From Chitinophagales bacterium (lineage in GTDB: Bacteria; Bacteroidota; Bacteroidia; Chitinophagales; Chitinophagaceae): a DNA stretch of 53,571 nucleotides. The notes beneath the pieces were generated by a model that was not told the origin of the DNA, did no database searches, and saw only the letters and a program-made list of their open reading frames with translations. The translations under genes were made by a program, and so were the position numbers. Below are positions 1 to 8,112 of the stretch, in pieces (positions within the stretch are counted from its first letter, which is position 1; the number at the start of each line of letters is the position of its first letter). Location: NCBI GenBank assembly GCA_015654595.1, contig JAATGQ010000022.1, positions 1 to 53,571 of the forward strand, read 5' to 3'.

Positions 1-582
1 AAGGTATGGCTGAACAACGCTTCTTCCTTACGCTATCCAGTCGCCTTTGTCGGCCCCGACCGTACCGTCGAGCTGACTGGCGAAGGTTATTTCGAGATCG
101 CCAAAGATGCTACCCATCCTTTTAAAGTGCGGGTTCAGCACAACGCTGATGTTAGCGAAATTACCGTTCTGGGTACGTCTTTTAACATCATGGCCTACAG
201 CGATGAATCTGTCGAGCAGGCGACATTGGTCGACGGTGCAATCCGTTTTACTGCCGGCTCAAACACCGCCACCCTGAAGCCCCACCAGCAATCCATACTC
301 GAAGCCAACGGCGAATTGAAGACAAAATCCGCCGTCGATATCGATGAGATCACCGCCTGGAAGAATGGCTACTTCCATTTTAACCACACTCCTCTCGAAG
401 CGACGATGCGTCAGCTTGCCCGTTGGTATGATGTAGACGTCGAATACCGCGGCAATATCCCCCACCAGGAATACGGAGGGAAGATTGATCGGAATATTAC
501 ATTGCCGGATATCCTCCGCGGACTGGCGAGTGATCAGGTGCATTTTAAGCTGGAGGGAAGGAAGCTGATTGTGACGCCTTAA
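1..582 (+). CDS. FecR-family anti-sigma factor, C-terminal part (5' end outside window)
   Basis: The reading frame is open from base 1, so the gene begins before the window; 193 codons are visible. The start of the visible part (VWLNNASSLRYPVAF) followed by VELTGEGYFEIAKD is the core FecR fold, and TSFNIMAY with the later ITAWKNGYFHF is the typical end of FecR and start of the DUF4974 C-terminal domain. In this family the N-terminus binds an ECF sigma factor in the cytoplasm, a single membrane helix follows, and the C-terminal part seen here lies in the periplasm, where it receives the signal from a SusC-like receptor. The paralogue at 26075-27247 is complete and shows the same motifs. A terminator follows directly. 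The partner sigma factor and receptor are not in view. Family assignment is secure; the specific signal is unknown. Confidence 0.9.
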   Translation, partial: KVWLNNASSLRYPVAFVGPDRTVELTGEGYFEIAKDATHPFKVRVQHNADVSEITVLGTSFNIMAYSDESVEQATLVDGAIRFTAGSNTATLKPHQQSILEANGELKTKSAVDIDEITAWKNGYFHFNHTPLEATMRQLARWYDVDVEYRGNIPHQEYGGKIDRNITLPDILRGLASDQVHFKLEGRKLIVTP

Positions 583-603
583 GACTGTTTTCAAAACCAT
601 ACA

Positions 604-634
604 AAGAATCCCGACAGTGTCGGAATTCTTTTTT
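604..634 (+). terminator. Rho-independent terminator after the FecR fragment
   Basis: A stem of CCGAC/GTCGG extended by AAGAAT/ATTCTT across one mismatch, with loop AGT, is followed by a run of T. It lies 22 bases after the FecR stop codon and points rightward. Confidence 0.75.
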
Positions 635-694
635 ATATACCAACTACCATATTCCGCTTTCGGCAATCCAGTAAAATTGGGTGTTTTCACTCAG

Positions 695-759
695 CGTTAC
701 TTTCGTTGTCCAGTAGGCGTATGTTCGATTAATCTTTCGCTGACGTTTTACTTCTCCAT
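695..759. repeat. 65-bp direct repeat, copy 1
   Basis: This stretch starts CGTTACTTTCGTTG and ends CTTCTCCAT. It matches 6394-6458 in the same orientation, with three differences in 65 bases by direct comparison. The two copies bracket the three-gene operon at 996-5693. The copy lies next to the transposase relic at 760-960, so it may be part of a decayed insertion sequence; on the minus strand it reads without stop in one frame. Confidence 0.85.
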
Positions 760-960
760 AACGACGTTAAGGCCATATTTTTGAGTATATCTTTTTGGGT
801 CCCTCTGCCAAAAGCCCGTCTATGAAACCCTTCCTGAGGCCACATTCTCATAAAAGTTCTGTACTACCGCATTACTCAACTCGACAAAAGCTTCCGGCGA
901 CAGATACTTCCGCGCCTGGCTGAAGGCGTTTTTAGTCACGCGACGATTATTGAACTACGC
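760..960 (-). pseudogene. IS4-type transposase relic (N-terminal part)
   Basis: On the minus strand, one frame over about 825-950 reads RRVTKNAFSQARKYLSPEAF followed by VELSNAVVQNFYENV. This resembles the N-terminal region of Bacteroidota IS4-family transposases (an AF-x-Q-AR-K-L-SPE-F pattern). The frame stops at about 825 and no catalytic DDE region is found nearby, so only a fragment survives. The identification rests on motif memory, not on an alignment. It supports the idea that the left part of the window was reshaped by mobile elements. Confidence 0.45.
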
Positions 961-995
961 ATCTCCCGTCTCCTTCAGCAAACCGTCTCCCGCAA

Positions 996-1772
996 CTAAT
1001 CCATACAGCCCGTGGGTAGCGTGGCACTCAGTCTAACCTTTCCCGGATAGTTGATTTTTTTGAAATAAGCGTCCCAGAACTTCTGTAGTTGATCGATTTC
1101 ATTGAATTCCGCCGAAGTAACGACCGTGACGATTCTGACGTTGTTATCGAAATGATAGGCTTTGCCTTCCCATTTGTTCAACACTTTCATCGCCTGGTCA
1201 TAGGTTTGTGTAAGCGTTCGCTGTTTGCTTTTCTCAAGATTGATGAATTGATCCCCCAGCGGGCAGGCTTCCTGCATATCCGATAATATTACCACAAGGA
1301 TCTTCTGATATTTTTTGCTTTCTTGCGCGTCTTCGATACTCCCATAGGCAACATCCATCATATGGATAATACAGGTCTGATTGGCAGGATCGGCATTAAA
1401 AAGCCTATCCATTGCTTTCTGGCATATACTCACTTGATGGATCTTATTTTCAGCGGTAAATCCCGTGCTACCTTTGTAAAAAGGAGGCGTGATATTTTTG
1501 TTGATGGAATACACTTCGAAATCCGTATTTAAAGGAAGGTCATGCAAAAGACCAGCGAGATTTTTCTTAACGATATTCCTCGCAGAATCGATACTGGAAG
1601 TGAGATCACACAATATGATAACTTTTCTTTTTGGCAGAGGATCCGCAGCAGCTGGCACGGAACTATTAAACGACAACAGGGGAAGTAACATTGTCATCAT
1701 CAGTGCCATCATCCATTGAATCGGGGCCGGATGGTTTGCCGGCATCTGGACGTTCAGTTCTTGTTTTATCAT
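996..1772 (-). CDS. secreted vWA-like protein
   Basis: The frame is open up to 1898, but the ATG at 1772 (protein start MIKQELNVQMPANHP) is the better start: it gives a 258-residue protein with a hydrophobic export segment (MMALMMTMLLPLLSF) near residues 21-35 and a mature part from about residue 40. The mature part starts RKVIILCDLTSSID, which looks like the first strand and MIDAS loop of a von Willebrand factor A domain, with D-x-T-x-S in place of D-x-S-x-S (residues 56-60); VVILSDMQE near residue 165 would be the later MIDAS aspartate. The protein is probably periplasmic. It is the last gene of a leftward operon and overlaps the end of the preceding membrane-protein gene by about 107 bases. 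Function is unknown; metal-dependent ligand binding is an inference. Confidence 0.7.
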   Translation of the reverse strand: MIKQELNVQMPANHPAPIQWMMALMMTMLLPLLSFNSSVPAAADPLPKRKVIILCDLTSSIDSARNIVKKNLAGLLHDLPLNTDFEVYSINKNITPPFYKGSTGFTAENKIHQVSICQKAMDRLFNADPANQTCIIHMMDVAYGSIEDAQESKKYQKILVVILSDMQEACPLGDQFINLEKSKQRTLTQTYDQAMKVLNKWEGKAYHFDNNVRIVTVVTSAEFNEIDQLQKFWDAYFKKINYPGKVRLSATLPTGCMD

Positions 1773-3369
1773 AATCGATTTTTTTGAAGCCTGTTTGGAG
1801 TATATTGTGATATAAAGTCTTTCGCATCCAATCGTACATGATCGCCATTTGGCCGGAGATTTTTCTTTTTTCCAAGGCTCCTGCCATACCAAGGACATAT
1901 CCTTTGTTGTAAAGAATACCCAGGACGTTCACGAAATTGCTAAGCCATTGGCTTTTTTGCTCAAATTCTTTTCTCTCCAACTGCCACGAATTGTATTGTC
2001 CCTCGACGACTTTTAGGGTCATGTTGCATTGGGTCACAGCCCCAAGATCTGTCTTCAGCTGCTTGTTCGTTGATTTAAGTTTTCGCCTGTTCTGCCAGGC
2101 TGTGATGCCCTGGGAAAGACAGACTCCACTGATTAAAGGGAATAATAAAGTGATAAGGATAAAGGTAGCAGGGAAAACAAAGCCACCCGTATTATCCTTT
2201 ACGTCGTTCAATATCATTCTCTCGCTGGTCAATGCGCTGTCCGCCTGTAAAGCAGACATCGATACATCGGCAACGATCTCTTTTGAACGTATATCAAAAT
2301 GCTGATCAGCATCCCGTAATTTCATTGACTTGACCCTAAAGAGACCGATAAAGAAGATGGTTATCAGTGTCAATATCAGCAATGCATATTTGAAACCGGC
2401 TTTTTTCCGGGTATCCCTTTTTATCTGATTGAAATCGTCCCCTTCAAAAAAGCCACCTACTTTTTCTTTCTTTTCCGTGTTCTTTTCGGCAGGCTGGGCT
2501 TCCGGCAATTGCTTGCCGGGCGGAGAAAAGGATTTACTGCCGTAAGGCGTAAATAATTCCAGGTGCTTTTTCTTTTGAAGGATCCAGGCGCCGTAAGCAG
2601 TCCCTATTTCTTCATCATAATAAAGCTTGATCAATATCGTACAGAGCGATATACCAATCGCCGTTACGAATACTTCCCAATTGGCCTGAAAAACAGGCCA
2701 GAAATCATGAAACAAGTAGCGGATATCCGATTTCTCGATAAGGGCCTGCAATTTATCCGGATCGTATCCCGCCTGTGCCAGATCCGGTTCGATTCCTTTT
2801 AATGTAAATCCGGTCTTAATCAACTCCACGGCCAGGGGAATATCCGCCAACATCAGTAGTATGCCAACCAGCAATCCTATCCAGATGACAGCCCGGCTAA
2901 AACTATACGCCGCATACCGCCGGTTGTGCTCCAGATATTCTTTATAATGCTGCGTACTCTCCAGCGTCTTCATCGCTTCCGCATAATGCCGCCGTTCGTC
3001 ATTCAATTGGACCTCTACTTCCCGATGACTGGCCTCCATGATACAAACAGCCCGATGATAAGCATCTCTACTTTTCTTCTCTGCCATATCCTGGATATAG
3101 CTTTTACCTCGGAAAAATCCAAGCGATCCATCTATCTCCCCTTCATCCTGCATTTCTTTCTCGGCAGCATTGACGATCTCGTGCATTTTCTTTACGCGTG
3201 CGTCGATCTCTTCGAGCTCCTTGTTTGGCTCTTCTGGTGTAGGCGAGGGATCCAATTTCGGCGCCGGATCGGGTGGCAGACTTTCCGGCGGTTTCACACC
3301 GGATGCAGCGGGAGTAAAGTTAAGAGGACCATTATTTAAGTTGGATTTACCGTTTGGAGCTAATGGCAT
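1666..3369 (-). CDS. membrane protein with N-terminal coiled coil, unknown function
   Basis: A 567-residue protein that I do not recognise. It opens with a proline-rich segment (about residues 27-50), continues with a charged, probably coiled-coil region (50-150), and has four likely membrane helices near 159-181, 231-250, 328-346 and 397-418. A second charged region (420-480) and a basic-then-acidic tail follow. There is no signal peptide and no catalytic motif that I can name. The upstream gene (3396-5693) has the same plan, coiled coil plus several membrane helices, and the downstream gene encodes an exported vWA-like protein, so the three may form one envelope complex. The gap to the upstream gene is 26 bases; the overlap with the downstream gene is about 107 bases. 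Confidence 0.7.
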   Translation of the reverse strand: MPLAPNGKSNLNNGPLNFTPAASGVKPPESLPPDPAPKLDPSPTPEEPNKELEEIDARVKKMHEIVNAAEKEMQDEGEIDGSLGFFRGKSYIQDMAEKKSRDAYHRAVCIMEASHREVEVQLNDERRHYAEAMKTLESTQHYKEYLEHNRRYAAYSFSRAVIWIGLLVGILLMLADIPLAVELIKTGFTLKGIEPDLAQAGYDPDKLQALIEKSDIRYLFHDFWPVFQANWEVFVTAIGISLCTILIKLYYDEEIGTAYGAWILQKKKHLELFTPYGSKSFSPPGKQLPEAQPAEKNTEKKEKVGGFFEGDDFNQIKRDTRKKAGFKYALLILTLITIFFIGLFRVKSMKLRDADQHFDIRSKEIVADVSMSALQADSALTSERMILNDVKDNTGGFVFPATFILITLLFPLISGVCLSQGITAWQNRRKLKSTNKQLKTDLGAVTQCNMTLKVVEGQYNSWQLERKEFEQKSQWLSNFVNVLGILYNKGYVLGMAGALEKRKISGQMAIMYDWMRKTLYHNILQTGFKKIDYDKTRTERPDAGKPSGPDSMDDGTDDDNVTSPVVV

Positions 3370-3395
3370 ATCGATCGGTTAAGTGAATGAGATAA

Positions 3396-5693
3396 TTAAT
3401 TTTTTTCGGCGCGATTGGTAAAAATGGTTTTGAAGCCACTTTCCTGATAGATCTGCCTGAGCTCGACCCCTTTCCGAAACTCGATCAGTGCCCTTTGATA
3501 TCTCGTCTCCATATTGCCAATCGCCATCCGCGTGGCCAGTCTCAGATTCTCAATCTGTCGCTTGCGCTCTGTTATTTCCTCCTTGACTTTTTGAAAATCT
3601 TCCAGGATCGACGATAAAGGAATCTTTTTCTTATCTGTCCATTCCAGGATGCTTTTTTGTAGCCTGTCCAGCTCTTTATCGATCCTTAATAAAGCTCTTC
3701 GCGCAACTTTTAGCCTTTCAGTAAGGTCGGGAAAGAATTGCTCTTCCCATGGAATGGCAACTTGCAGGATGCTATAGCCTGGGGCGGAATTCTCCTTTTG
3801 ATTTTCATCAGGCAGGATTAGATCATTGATCAGCTTACACAGATAAACCCAGACTTTATCCAGCATCTTCAAAAAGAGCAACACGATTTCTGCCAGAATA
3901 TCCGTCCAGCTACGCTTCTTTTCTACTTGAGACTCGACCAGCCGCGTTTTGTATTCTTCTCCCGCATCTGCTTCTTCCTCCGTTATGCGCCTTGCCTGAA
4001 CCACACGGAGATCGTCATTAAAAAGCCTGAAGTTTTTATCTCCTACCTGTTTTAACAAGCCCTGTAGCAAAGCATCCGCTTGCATATTGAGCCTTTTGTT
4101 TGGTCCAATACTGATCGGCGAATCCAGCCTCCCTGCCAGGTCGATAAAATAGCGGATCCGATAGTCCAGGTCGTCATTCAGATCCTGAACAGACTGGTAG
4201 TGCAACCCAAACCCCAACGACACCGCAGCCAGGAGGGAAGCAGGGAGAAAAAGCAACAATGAAAGAATCATCTTATACTGAGGCTTCAATTCGTGTTCAA
4301 GCGGCGCTTGCCGGTTGGCAATCGCCTCATGCATCTCCGCCCCATGCTGCATCACATAGAAGATGGCCGCCCCCGTCGCGGCAAAGAATAAAAGGGCTAC
4401 CGCGGTCAACTCCCAGGAGCCAAACCAACGCTTGACCTTTGTCGGATTTGTCGCCCATCGATGCATCGAGACCCGGGCAACATAAAGAAAAGCCAATGCC
4501 CCCAGCCCCAAAGCGATCCCCGTCCCCACCACCAGGCCAGGAAGGGATTTCTCAAGGTCTTCCAAAGATCCCTTTATATGCATATCATAGGACAGTAAGA
4601 TGACCAGCACACCGGCGATCAGTAGTATCGGCATGGCACTGATATAAAAAAGGCTCCAGTTCCCGGATTTGAATTTGCTGCTGTATTTAAAGCGTTCGCT
4701 TTTTATCTCCATCTCGAGCAGATGTTCTTCAGGGTCTTCGGCATGCTTATCCGCCTTTGATTTTCGTTTGATATGAACAGCTACGGCCCGCCATATCAGA
4801 AGCGCTCCCGTCATGGTCATCAATACCAGGATCCACTGACAAATAACACTAAAAGGACTCCCCTGCTCTCCGAGGGACATATGCGTAATCCCTTTGTATA
4901 AAAAGAAAAAAATATCGCTGCTGCTAAAGCCGGCATTCATCGTAAAGATGGAGAAGATCCACCCCGCCGTGACAGCGGTTGCATACCCCAAACCGATAAG
5001 AAAAGTGGAGGTCTTGCGCGAGATACCGTCGGACTGTAACCCCGAGAGTTTACCCTTGGCTATATCGGACTGCAAACGAAGCATCGTGATGATTTCTTTT
5101 ACTTCCTTGATCAGGCCCAGCCGGCTTTCTTTGGTGGAGGTAAGATGTTCGGTGATGAATTCCTGCCGTTTTTGCTGCAACTCCTTATCGACCTGGAGGA
5201 TCTTCAGGATGATCTCTTTTGCCTGCTCTATCCAGTTGCTGATAATATTTACCTTGGCATCGACCAGGGCTTTTTCAGCCTGCTCCAGTTCATCCACCGC
5301 CTTCTTCCGTTTGTCCTTCCACTCCTCCTTCTCTTTCCATAACTTTTCTTCTTCACGATCATGCTTTCTTTGCTGTTCCTTTACCCGATCCATACGACCG
5401 GCAAGGTCCCGGAGTTCGGCTTCCCTATCTTCCTGGAACCGCTGCGCCAGGTGTATGATCTCCACCCGATACTGTCCTTTGGCTGCTGCCAGGGCTTCTT
5501 CAGTGGGCTTTATTTCTGCTTCCGTTTTGGAATAGCCTATACCCATATATACAGAATTACCAGCCTCAAGCTCACGTAGGGGAACGTAGGTATAACGGGC
5601 TGCCGCGAATGTCTGGAGAAAGTTGTTGTCCGAAGTGGAGGGTATAAAGGATTCCTCACTATTCGAAGAAGGCTCATCGATACCTGGTGTCAT
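3396..5693 (-). CDS. large coiled-coil membrane protein, unknown function
   Basis: A 765-residue protein, first gene of the leftward operon. Residues 60-215 are strongly charged with heptad-like spacing and should form a long coiled coil. Six likely membrane helices follow, near 230-250, 281-305, 347-368, 388-410, 430-448 and 473-495. The C-terminal 250 residues are soluble and contain another predicted coiled coil (about 650-740). It has no recognisable enzyme motif. It could be a mechanosensing, stress or defence component; nothing in the sequence decides this. The upstream 5694-6000 region is AT-rich with no other intact gene, so the operon promoter probably lies there. Confidence 0.7.
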   Translation of the reverse strand: MTPGIDEPSSNSEESFIPSTSDNNFLQTFAAARYTYVPLRELEAGNSVYMGIGYSKTEAEIKPTEEALAAAKGQYRVEIIHLAQRFQEDREAELRDLAGRMDRVKEQQRKHDREEEKLWKEKEEWKDKRKKAVDELEQAEKALVDAKVNIISNWIEQAKEIILKILQVDKELQQKRQEFITEHLTSTKESRLGLIKEVKEIITMLRLQSDIAKGKLSGLQSDGISRKTSTFLIGLGYATAVTAGWIFSIFTMNAGFSSSDIFFFLYKGITHMSLGEQGSPFSVICQWILVLMTMTGALLIWRAVAVHIKRKSKADKHAEDPEEHLLEMEIKSERFKYSSKFKSGNWSLFYISAMPILLIAGVLVILLSYDMHIKGSLEDLEKSLPGLVVGTGIALGLGALAFLYVARVSMHRWATNPTKVKRWFGSWELTAVALLFFAATGAAIFYVMQHGAEMHEAIANRQAPLEHELKPQYKMILSLLLFLPASLLAAVSLGFGLHYQSVQDLNDDLDYRIRYFIDLAGRLDSPISIGPNKRLNMQADALLQGLLKQVGDKNFRLFNDDLRVVQARRITEEEADAGEEYKTRLVESQVEKKRSWTDILAEIVLLFLKMLDKVWVYLCKLINDLILPDENQKENSAPGYSILQVAIPWEEQFFPDLTERLKVARRALLRIDKELDRLQKSILEWTDKKKIPLSSILEDFQKVKEEITERKRQIENLRLATRMAIGNMETRYQRALIEFRKGVELRQIYQESGFKTIFTNRAEKN

Positions 5694-5899
5694 TTCAATA
5701 CGTTTATGTTATAATAAGGGTGGTAAGGCGCTACCAAACGGAGTCTTGAATTTTCAAAGGATGAGGAGGATAATAGAGGAAAGAGTCTAAAATACACGGC
5801 AAAAGTAAAAAAGAGGTTGGAGCCTTGGACGCCTTCCATGCGAAAAGGAAAATCCAGTGGATGGAATACTCCTTTCCATCCACAAATCCTCTTTTTTGC

Positions 5900-5995
5900 C
5901 CTACGCTTTACACTTCAGTGACGCCGATATTCTGCTGCCGCCCCATCTGTAGTCATTTCGGAATTTGACGCCGGCGAATGGTAATAAGGATCGAC
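5900..5995 (+). pseudogene. fragment of a duplicated lipoprotein gene
   Basis: The stretch around 5930-5990 reads SVVISEFDAGEW and then two stop codons. It closely matches SIAVISEFDAGEL in the intact lipoprotein at 6687-7112, and the DNA preceding it also matches (TCTGCTGCCGCC against TACTGCTGCCGCC). Neither a start nor the remaining two thirds of the gene is present. It is a broken tandem copy. Confidence 0.55.
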
Positions 5996-6686
5996 GTCTT
6001 TAATTCACCGGCAGTCGTCACCTTCTGAAAGACGGTCTGGCTCTATCGGCCTCAACCAACGGGTCATCGGGCACTGTGTGTCGTCCGGCTGAAAATAAGT
6101 CCACGTCGTAGTTTTTTTGACCCATAGGTCGCTCCGCCAACTCATAAATGTAAGATTCGAGTATACCTCAAAATAGCCAACTTTTTGAACATGTGGCACC
6201 GTGAAAACACCCATGTTGTTAAGTTAAAACACGGTATTTTATAAGTCCTTGTAATTCATGTGACATAACCGAAGTGGTTTTTTCATCCGAGGACTCTTTC
6301 TGCCTGGTCGATCAGACTCGGTATTCGCTTCCATGTGTCGGTCAAAACCGGCCAGCCCAGCTTGAACTTTTTCTTAATAAATAGGGCGATAAACGTTACT
6401 TTCGTTGTTCAGCAGGCGTATGTTCGATTAATCTTTCGCTGATGTTTTACTTCTCCATTTCTCTTCGCCTCGCATGACTGCCGAACAAGCATAGATGGAA
6501 CAGGCCCTTACATATTAGATTGGTTATAGCACCATTGGAATTAGCCCAGCTGCCCTTTGAATTTCCGCCTATCCGCAATAGCTAAAAGCAGCGCACAAAA
6601 GCTCAGGGAATTATTGCCTTCACAAGATGAGCTGTAATGCCGCCACAGGGAAAGGGATTAGCTTTAAGGATATAAACCTTATTGCT
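5996..6686. other. region without an intact gene, mostly decayed sequence
   Basis: A minus-strand frame of 69 residues (6005-6214) contains MSWRSDLWVKKTTTWTYFQP, which has protein-like composition, but it has no clear start context and no partner. A second minus-strand stretch around 6290-6390 reads WPVLTDTWKRIPSLIDQAERVLG followed by a stop, probably the C-terminus of another lost gene. The second copy of the 65-bp direct repeat lies inside (6394-6458). I see no intact gene here. Confidence 0.5.
6394..6458. repeat. 65-bp direct repeat, copy 2
   Basis: Same orientation as 695-759, with three differences in 65 bases. Outside the 65 bases the flanks differ. Together the copies bracket about 5.6 kb that contains the coiled-coil/vWA operon. 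Confidence 0.85.
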
Positions 6687-7112
6687 ATGAAGTCCGCCCG
6701 AGGTCTGCTCTTCCTGGCAGGAATGTTACTCGCCATTGCCGGCTGCCATACCGGAAAAGGCAGCTATTATATCCCTCTCATCGAAAAGACTGCAAATTTA
6801 CTGCTGCCGCCTTCGATTGCGGTCATCTCTGAATTTGACGCCGGAGAGTTGGAGGTCGGCGGAAAGTATCGGCTCAGTGCTTCGGATATCGAACCCTTTT
6901 TGAAGAGTTTGCCCTTTCATGTCCTGGACGAAGCCTTTACTACGCAGTCGCGTTACAACTTCTTTAGCCCGGTGGACAAAATACCTATCGACCGTTGCGA
7001 CAGCATCTGGTATTATACGGGCAATAGCAAAGGGAATTCCTGGATCTTTACGCTTGATAAAAACATGGGGTACCTTTGGATAGAAGTGAGGTATGCTCCA
7101 ATCGTGAGTTAA
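6687..7112 (+). CDS. small lipoprotein, unknown function
   Basis: The frame is open from 6627, but the ATG at 6687 gives a proper lipoprotein signal (MKSARGLLFLAGMLLAIAGC), with the lipobox cysteine at residue 20 and a mature protein of about 120 residues. The mature part has no motif that I recognise. It contains a predicted beta-rich segment ending in NMGYLWIEVRYAPIVS. A broken copy of the gene lies about 800 bases upstream, so the locus went through a tandem duplication. The next gene downstream is a pseudogene; the context gives no functional hint. Confidence 0.65.
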   Translation: MKSARGLLFLAGMLLAIAGCHTGKGSYYIPLIEKTANLLLPPSIAVISEFDAGELEVGGKYRLSASDIEPFLKSLPFHVLDEAFTTQSRYNFFSPVDKIPIDRCDSIWYYTGNSKGNSWIFTLDKNMGYLWIEVRYAPIVS

Positions 7113-7172
7113 CATAGAATATTTAACGGTATTCGAGTTCCACCCGATTCATCTTTTCGGAAATTTACCGTC

Positions 7173-7725
7173 ATGAAACCATTTACCTCGTTACTTTATT
7201 TGTCTTTTTACTGACAACGCGGCTTTACGCACAATCCTCCTTCAGAGATATAATGGAAAGAAGATCGAAGACGCATTCGTGGGTATTGTGTCCAACTATA
7301 AGGACAATATCGTCGGAGTAATCGGCAGCCACACACATCTGGATGGCATCCGCGTCATCCTTTGAGACAACAATGCGCCTATCCTGACCAATATCTCCGT
7401 GCCCGGCATCAACACGGATCATGGAAACAATTCCTCCTTTAAAGAGATTGAGTTTTCTCCAGCTCAGAAATACGTGCTGACCAATTTTACGACGCATTAT
7501 TACAGAAAGGCAAATCCCGTTATCCGATACGATTCGACTTATACCTATAATTCGACTTTCGAGAATAATAGTGGACTGTCGATCCTCGGGGATATACAAT
7601 CGATTTATGCTCTCGATAAGAGTAATTGGCAAAGCCGGTTGTCGGTTTATCTGGACAGGATTTATTTGGCGAATAACGGACCGTCTTATTCGATATCGAA
7701 TGATTCACAGGAACGCTTTATATAA
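7173..7725 (+). pseudogene. metallophosphoesterase remnant with internal deletion
   Basis: A start codon and signal-peptide-like stretch (from 7173; a second frame reads LTTRLYAQSS) lead after about 100 bases directly into the C-terminal part of a calcineurin-like phosphoesterase. The later frame reads IGSHTHLDGIRVI, corresponding to the conserved GHTHxDxxR metal-binding motif, then a stop codon, then VPGINTDHGNN and the family's C-terminal domain up to 7725. The catalytic N-terminal domain is missing, the glycine of the GHTH motif is replaced by serine, and there is at least one frameshift and one in-frame stop. The gene is dead. In Bacteroidota such proteins resemble acid-sphingomyelinase-type phosphoesterases; that is family knowledge from the motif only. 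Confidence 0.6.
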
Positions 7726-8112
7726 GGGAGGCAGTGAGTGGCCCCTTTCGGGTAGCTAACTGCGGATCAGAAGGTTTTAAGTTTGAATCTCGAAATATAC
7801 CTATGCTAAAAAAAGTTCCCCAGCTTATCAATTTCTCCCCAAGTGATGACTATAGTGCGGATATACTTCGGTCTATGAATGGGCATTTTCATCCTCGATA
7901 TTTCTATGTTTATTGATAAAATATGCTACCCTATCCAACTTTTTGAATTACCCGATAGGGCGCGCCATTTTTATAACAGCTTAGTCGTACTTCTAATTTG
8001 GGAAAAATCGCAGAATAATAAAAACGGTTTATGTTTTAGCGAGAACTCTGGTCCCGAATGATAACCTTTTTATCCTGTTTGGAGATATAGGGGAGGGTAA
8101 CTTAGCCGTACC
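7726..8112. other. region without a gene; possible tRNA-Arg relic at 7752-7795
   Basis: No convincing coding frame. The stretch GCTAACTGCGGATCAGAAGG followed by a TTTGAATC box resembles the anticodon and T arms of a tRNA-Arg (anticodon position GCG), but the anticodon stem has two mismatches and neither acceptor arm nor T stem folds. If real, it is a decayed tRNA fragment. The 5' region of the next gene (about 8060-8112) should hold its promoter. Confidence 0.3.

Noticed and set aside
4894-5535. 213-codon plus-strand frame opposite the coiled-coil membrane protein
   Set aside because: It is serine- and arginine-rich because it is the complement of a coiled-coil coding region rich in lysine and glutamate codons.
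6005-6214. 69-codon minus-strand frame with protein-like composition
   Set aside because: It lies in decayed sequence, lacks a family match and a start context. It may be a fragment but cannot be supported as a gene.
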